Shown: piece by piece, positions 60,127 through 64,000 of the stretch
Numbering within the stretch: position 1 is the stretch's first letter
Layout of the letters: each line of letters opens with the position of its first letter
Source of the DNA: Ferrovibrio sp.
GTDB taxonomy: Bacteria > Pseudomonadota > Alphaproteobacteria > Ferrovibrionales > Ferrovibrionaceae
Length of the DNA stretch: 64,000 nucleotides
Direction: 5' to 3'
Assembly: GCF_025869515.1 (NCBI RefSeq)
Contig: NZ_JAOZVR010000010.1
Location: 1 to 64,000 of the forward strand
Position numbers and translations under genes: made by a program
The notes under the pieces: model-generated
Databases searched by the model: none
Told to the model about the DNA's origin: nothing
Seen by the model: only the letters and a program-made list of their open reading frames with translations

Positions 60127-63100
60127 TTAGCCGCCGTCGCCCATCAGCGTGTAGGGCGCCCAGAAGATCGGGTGGCTGTAGCTGAACAGCGATTTGCCGT
60201 CCTCCTGGTAGCCGGGCCCGTCGAGCAGGGCGATCATCGCCTGGCGCAGGGCTTCGGCGCGGCCGAGCTTTGCATCGGTGGCCTGGCGGCGGAACAGATC
60301 GGTGACCAGGTCGCGGGCCGAGGCCGAATGCACCGACCAGTTGGTCAGCAGCAGGGCGCGTGTGCCGGCATAGAAGAAAGCGCGACCGAGGCCGGAGGCC
60401 GCTTCGGCACCCGCCCCGGCCCCGGTGCCGGTATTGCAGGCCGAGAGCACCACCCAGTCGGCATCCAGCTTGAGGCCGAGAATCTCGTCCATGGTCAGCA
60501 GTCCGTCACCATCGACATCGGCCACCAGCGGTGCGCTGAGCGCCAGTGCCGGCTGGGTCAGGCCGTTCAGCTCGCCCGGCACCAGGCCGTGGGTGGCAAA
60601 GGCAACAACCCTGTAGCCGTCGAGCTTTGCCTGCTTGACGACCGTCTCGTTGGCATTTTTGCCGAGGTAAAGCGATTTGCCGGCATCCGCCTGCATGGCG
60701 GCGGCAACCGAGCGCAGTTCGTCGGCGGTATCGGGCAGGCGCGGCAACTGGCCCAGCTCGGCGCTGTCGGCACCGTCGATCTGCGGCGCGTTGCGGCGTT
60801 TCAGCCTGGCGCCGCGCACCGCCACCGGATCGGCGGACGCAATGCGCAGCGGCGCCTCGCTGGCCGCTTCGGCGGCCTGTTCGGCATTGAAGAAGGGATC
60901 GCCGAAACCGATCAGCGGTGCGCGTTTGGCGCTGCCGGCCGGCAGGCTGCGCAACGTCTTCAGTGCGGCGGTGGATGGCAACTGGGTCACAGCATGGCTG
61001 CGCGCCAGCCAGGGCACGGATTTGTACCCCTCGAACAACGGCGCGGCCTTCAGGTCCACGGTCGCCGGCGCGGTGGGCAGCAGGGCGAGCGGCAGCAGGC
61101 CGAGCGCGCCGTTGCTCACCACGAACAGGTTCCTGGCCGGTTTCCAGCCGGCTTCCACCGGCTGCAGCAGCGTCTGGTACAGCTCATGCGCCAGCGCCAG
61201 GTCGAAGGCGGGAATATCGCCCAGTGTCTCCGCCTGCGGCTCCAGTGCGCGCCGCAAACTGTTGACCTTCTGCTCGATGGCGGCAGCACCGACCGGGCTG
61301 GCGGCAAAGGCCACCGGCCCGTCCTTCGGCACGACCCAGACGAAGCTGTTGTCCTGCGCCAGATAGAAGGAGACCAGAGCCTCGCCCGGGCGCAGCGCGC
61401 CGCGCACGTCGTCGGGCGTCGGCGGACGCGGATCGATCAGGCTGGCATATTCGGGGAACTGCTTTTCGATCTGCTGGCGCGTCCTGGCGCGGGCATCGCG
61501 CAGCTTGTCGACCTGGGTGCGTAGGCTGAGGATCGCCTTGTCATCGCGCTGTTCGGGCGGCAGCGTCAGCAGATTGCTCAGCAGGCCGAACTGGGCGGCG
61601 ATCTGCTTGAGCACATCCTGCTCGTCGCGGATCAGGGTCGCCAGGGCCGGATCGCGCACGGCAGCGCGGGCAGCCGAGGCGGAGAGGGCGCGCTGCACGC
61701 TGCGGCCGCGGGCGACATCGGCCAGCCGGAAGCTCTCGATGCCGGCATCCAGTCCGCCTGCGGCCGGCGTACCCTGCACCTTGGCCAGCAGCACGATGTA
61801 GCTCTCGACGATGGTCTGGATATAGAAATCGCGCGAGGCCGAGGTGGATTCCTCGGTATCGGCCTGGCGCGAACTGCTGAGAATGACCGGCAGCGCGGCG
61901 CGGAAGGCGGCGACCGCCTCGGCATCATGGCCGGCGGCCGCCAGCGCGACGCCGGCGACGCCACGGGCCATCGCCGTGTCGAAATGGCGCTCGCCCAGTC
62001 GCGCCGTCGTTGCCGTCAGAACGGCATTGGCCACGTCCACGCTGCGGGCACCCTGGCCGGTACGGGCGAGGGCGAGAATGCGCCCGTTGGAAATGCGGCT
62101 TCCGGCGCGGGCGGGATCGCGATTGTTCTGCAGGCCGGCGAAGACTTCATCGTAAAGCGCGGCAGCTTCCTGCCAGCGCCGCTGCAGGATCAGAATACCG
62201 GCGAGCGCCCGCTTGGTGTTGATGATCTGCGCAGCGGTGTCATCGACGCCGATCTGGTGATGGATTTCCAGCACCGTGCGCGACAGCTTCTCGGCCTCGG
62301 CATAGCGGCCCTGCTCGACCAGAACGGTGGACAGGCTGGAGACAGCCTGGGCGGTCGGGCCGAAATACTTGCCGCCGCGGCGCAGGATGTTGAGCAGGGC
62401 CTGGCGGATATCGACCTCGGCCTCGACGATGCGGCCCTGCGCCAGCTTGGTTTCGCCGAGCTTGATCAGGGTCGCATCGTTACCGGTTTCCATGCCGCCG
62501 GCCGGCGGCGGATCCTGCCAATGCTTTGCCTTCTCGATCGCATCGCGGCCATTTACCAGGCTGCTGGCAAAATGCTGCTCGGCCTCGGCGTAACGTCCGC
62601 GCGTCAGTGCCACCTGCGCCTTGCCGAGATCGATATCGGCCTGCCAGCTGGTCAGGAACATGAAGACGTTGGCGTTGCGGGTATTGGTGGCGAGGTCGGT
62701 ATAGGCCGACTGCGCATAGCCGACATATTTCTCGGCTACTTCCACCCTGCCCAGTTCCATCGCGACCATTGCGGCCGAGCGATAGGCGTTGATGGCGCGG
62801 CCGCGCAGGCGCGACTTGTCCATCCGTTCGGCATATCCGGCATAAATATCGAAGGCTCCCTGCAACTGGCCGGTGTTGCGGGTCATGCTGGCCTGCAGCT
62901 GAGCTATGCGATAGCTGTCGGCGCCGACCTGTTCCGCGAGGCGCACCGCCTCGGTGGCATCCTTCAGCGCCGCCTCGAGACGGCCGATCTGGGCCGCGGC
63001 CTGGGCGCGGTCGAACAGGAAGCGGCTGCGCTGGCGCGGGTCGAGTCCCGGCGGCTCGGCGATCTCGGCCTGGGCGATCAGCTGGGCGCGTTTCGCCGGA

Positions 63101-63267
63101 TCGGGTTTTTCCTGGTCGAGGATGGCGACGATATCGGCGATGCTGCGCGGCGGCGCGGCGAGGGCAGGCGCAGCCGGGGCAGGTGCTGCTGTCTGCGCCA
63201 CGGCGGACGAAACCGCGGCAACGGCACAAACCAGTCCGACAATGAATCCCGTAACGGCGCCGCGCAT
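60127..63267 (-). CDS. TPR-repeat protein with C-terminal CHAT (caspase-like) domain
   Basis: A 1046-residue exported or membrane-anchored protein. A signal peptide (MRGAVTGFIVGLVCAVAAVSSA) ends about residue 25. Residues 60-590 form TPR-like helical repeats, for example EAALKDATEAVRLAEQVG and RYAEAEKLSRTVLEIHHQIG. The last 350 residues form a CHAT domain with the catalytic dyad H893 (FATHG) and C944 (LSACNTG). CHAT domains are caspase-related proteases, some of them cleaving target proteins after a trigger. I start at 63267; an in-frame ATG further upstream would add a tail before the signal. It is convergent with the cyclase gene. Confidence 0.93.
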   Translation of the reverse strand: MRGAVTGFIVGLVCAVAAVSSAVAQTAAPAPAAPALAAPPRSIADIVAILDQEKPDPAKRAQLIAQAEIAEPPGLDPRQRSRFLFDRAQAAAQIGRLEAALKDATEAVRLAEQVGADSYRIAQLQASMTRNTGQLQGAFDIYAGYAERMDKSRLRGRAINAYRSAAMVAMELGRVEVAEKYVGYAQSAYTDLATNTRNANVFMFLTSWQADIDLGKAQVALTRGRYAEAEQHFASSLVNGRDAIEKAKHWQDPPPAGGMETGNDATLIKLGETKLAQGRIVEAEVDIRQALLNILRRGGKYFGPTAQAVSSLSTVLVEQGRYAEAEKLSRTVLEIHHQIGVDDTAAQIINTKRALAGILILQRRWQEAAALYDEVFAGLQNNRDPARAGSRISNGRILALARTGQGARSVDVANAVLTATTARLGERHFDTAMARGVAGVALAAAGHDAEAVAAFRAALPVILSSSRQADTEESTSASRDFYIQTIVESYIVLLAKVQGTPAAGGLDAGIESFRLADVARGRSVQRALSASAARAAVRDPALATLIRDEQDVLKQIAAQFGLLSNLLTLPPEQRDDKAILSLRTQVDKLRDARARTRQQIEKQFPEYASLIDPRPPTPDDVRGALRPGEALVSFYLAQDNSFVWVVPKDGPVAFAASPVGAAAIEQKVNSLRRALEPQAETLGDIPAFDLALAHELYQTLLQPVEAGWKPARNLFVVSNGALGLLPLALLPTAPATVDLKAAPLFEGYKSVPWLARSHAVTQLPSTAALKTLRSLPAGSAKRAPLIGFGDPFFNAEQAAEAASEAPLRIASADPVAVRGARLKRRNAPQIDGADSAELGQLPRLPDTADELRSVAAAMQADAGKSLYLGKNANETVVKQAKLDGYRVVAFATHGLVPGELNGLTQPALALSAPLVADVDGDGLLTMDEILGLKLDADWVVLSACNTGTGAGAGAEAASGLGRAFFYAGTRALLLTNWSVHSASARDLVTDLFRRQATDAKLGRAEALRQAMIALLDGPGYQEDGKSLFSYSHPIFWAPYTLMGDGG

Positions 63268-63364
63268 GACTTTCCCCCCACCCATTCTTGGTGGACAGCA
63301 TAGTCCTGTATCCGGACCCGTCAAAGCAGCTTATGCGTGTGGAGCCGGTCGCGAAGGATTGGCG

Positions 63365-64000
63365 TCAGACCCGCGCGCCGGCCAGCGGATCGAAATACAG
63401 CGCCACCTTCTTGGCCATCTGGGCATCGAGGCAACGGTATTTCATCGCCACGAAACCGTCTTCGGTGTAGCGCACCACATCGCCCTCGGCATCGAAGGTG
63501 ATCTGCAGCTTGGGATTCTTGATTTTCACTGTCAGTTTCAGCAACTCGCCTTCCAGGAAGGTCCCGGTGATCGGGCCGAACAGCAGGCCGATCGAGCTCC
63601 AGTTCTTCAACGGAATGCGGTTGCCTTCCAGCACGACATGGTCTTCCGGACCGCATTGCGTGCGGGTGGATTTGCGCTGGTCCTGACCGATGCGCTGGAT
63701 CAGCGGATCGAGAATGCCGAGAAACTGCTCGCGGCGATGATCCGACAGGCCGGCGCTGATCAGCTTCTTGCGCAGCTCCTGGGCGATCTCGGTCTTTTCC
63801 TCGGTGGAATAGGCCGGATCGACGAATTCCTTTTCCAGGTCGCGATGCTCGAACAGGTAGGCGATGTATTTGAGCAGGATGTCCTTGGGGCCCTCGCCGA
63901 TGCTTTCCTCAAACAGCTTGAGGCCCTGCATCAGTTTCGGCGCCGAGAAATGTCCGGGGATCAGGCGGTTCAGCTTTTCCGCCGTCACCAGCCGCACCAT
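63365..64000 (-). CDS. PilZ-like C-terminal domain protein of unknown function (window edge)
   Basis: Two hundred and eleven residues are seen, from a Met whose codon is exactly the last three bases of the window, so the true start could lie beyond. The N-terminal half is helical (LIPGHFSAPKLMQGLKLFEESI). The C-terminal hundred residues (NRIPLKNWSSIGLLFGPITGTF) look like a PilZ fold without the RxxxR c-di-GMP arginines. It is on the same strand as the TPR-CHAT gene and lies 98 bp upstream of it, so they may share an operon. Confidence 0.6.
   Translation of the reverse strand: MVRLVTAEKLNRLIPGHFSAPKLMQGLKLFEESIGEGPKDILLKYIAYLFEHRDLEKEFVDPAYSTEEKTEIAQELRKKLISAGLSDHRREQFLGILDPLIQRIGQDQRKSTRTQCGPEDHVVLEGNRIPLKNWSSIGLLFGPITGTFLEGELLKLTVKIKNPKLQITFDAEGDVVRYTEDGFVAMKYRCLDAQMAKKVALYFDPLAGARV

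Noticed and set aside
1-64000. Insertion sequences, prophage, CRISPR, tRNA or rRNA
   Set aside because: I found no transposase or integrase, no spaced direct repeats of CRISPR form, and no tRNA or rRNA-like sequence.

Overview
The window is a GC-rich (roughly 65%) chromosomal segment of an alphaproteobacterium. Pointers are the cmk-rpsA pair, a type II lumazine synthase behind an FMN riboswitch, a CIO-type cydAB, TRAP, Bug and Opp-type uptake systems, many LysR/GntR/IclR regulators, and the transglutaminase/ATP-grasp operon. A Rhodospirillales-like soil or freshwater heterotroph fits; the genus cannot be fixed from the sequence. I see no rRNA, tRNA, CRISPR array, insertion sequence or prophage. 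Both ends cut through or touch genes.

Layout. 1-5.5 kb: an IclR regulator with a PcaR-like operator, divergent from a Rieske oxygenase, glutamine-synthetase-like ligase, 2-oxoglutarate oxygenase and Old-Yellow-Enzyme module. 5.5-6.4 kb: FMN riboswitch and ribH, ending in a bidirectional hairpin cluster. 6.4-16.6 kb: an aminotransferase, a LysR/SDR pair, an MFS exporter with a small membrane protein, cydA-cydB plus a 41-residue DUF2474 peptide, a pseudouridine synthase, a lipoprotein and a GNAT enzyme. 16.7-22.3 kb: GntR regulator, TakP-like TRAP transporter and a cytoplasmic gamma-glutamyltransferase homologue. 22.4-29.7 kb: transglutaminase/DUF2126, ATP-grasp/alpha-E fusion, second transglutaminase and a small unknown protein. 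29.7-39.5 kb: an eight-gene leftward operon (peptide-type ABC transporter, AtzG, AtzE, AtzH/HpxZ) divergent from allophanate hydrolase, so this region imports and breaks down a urea- or biuret-like nitrogen compound to ammonia and CO2.

39.9-50.4 kb: GST, PAS protein, tautomerase/LysR pair, EF-G-like GTPase, thioredoxin 2, purine permease, GNAT, EamA exporter, SRPBCC protein, and an ECF42-type sigma factor with its DGPF/YCII partner. Two promoters of the form TGTCGG-N17-CGTCCTTG precede the YCII-sigma operon and the SRPBCC gene. 50.5-54.4 kb: alternative oxidase, a Bug binding protein with an enolase-superfamily enzyme, and their divergent LysR regulator. 54.5-57.3 kb: a 10-bp-phased repeat array, cmk and rpsA. 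57.4-64 kb: a secreted protein, a CHASE2 nucleotide cyclase and a convergent TPR-CHAT protease-like protein, then a PilZ-like protein at the edge.

The points most worth following are the sigma-factor regulon inferred from the twin promoters, the amidoligase/transglutaminase operon that lacks its usual Anbu proteasome-like gene, the Rieske/GS-like/2OG oxygenase module without a reductase, and the cyclase/CHAT locus.
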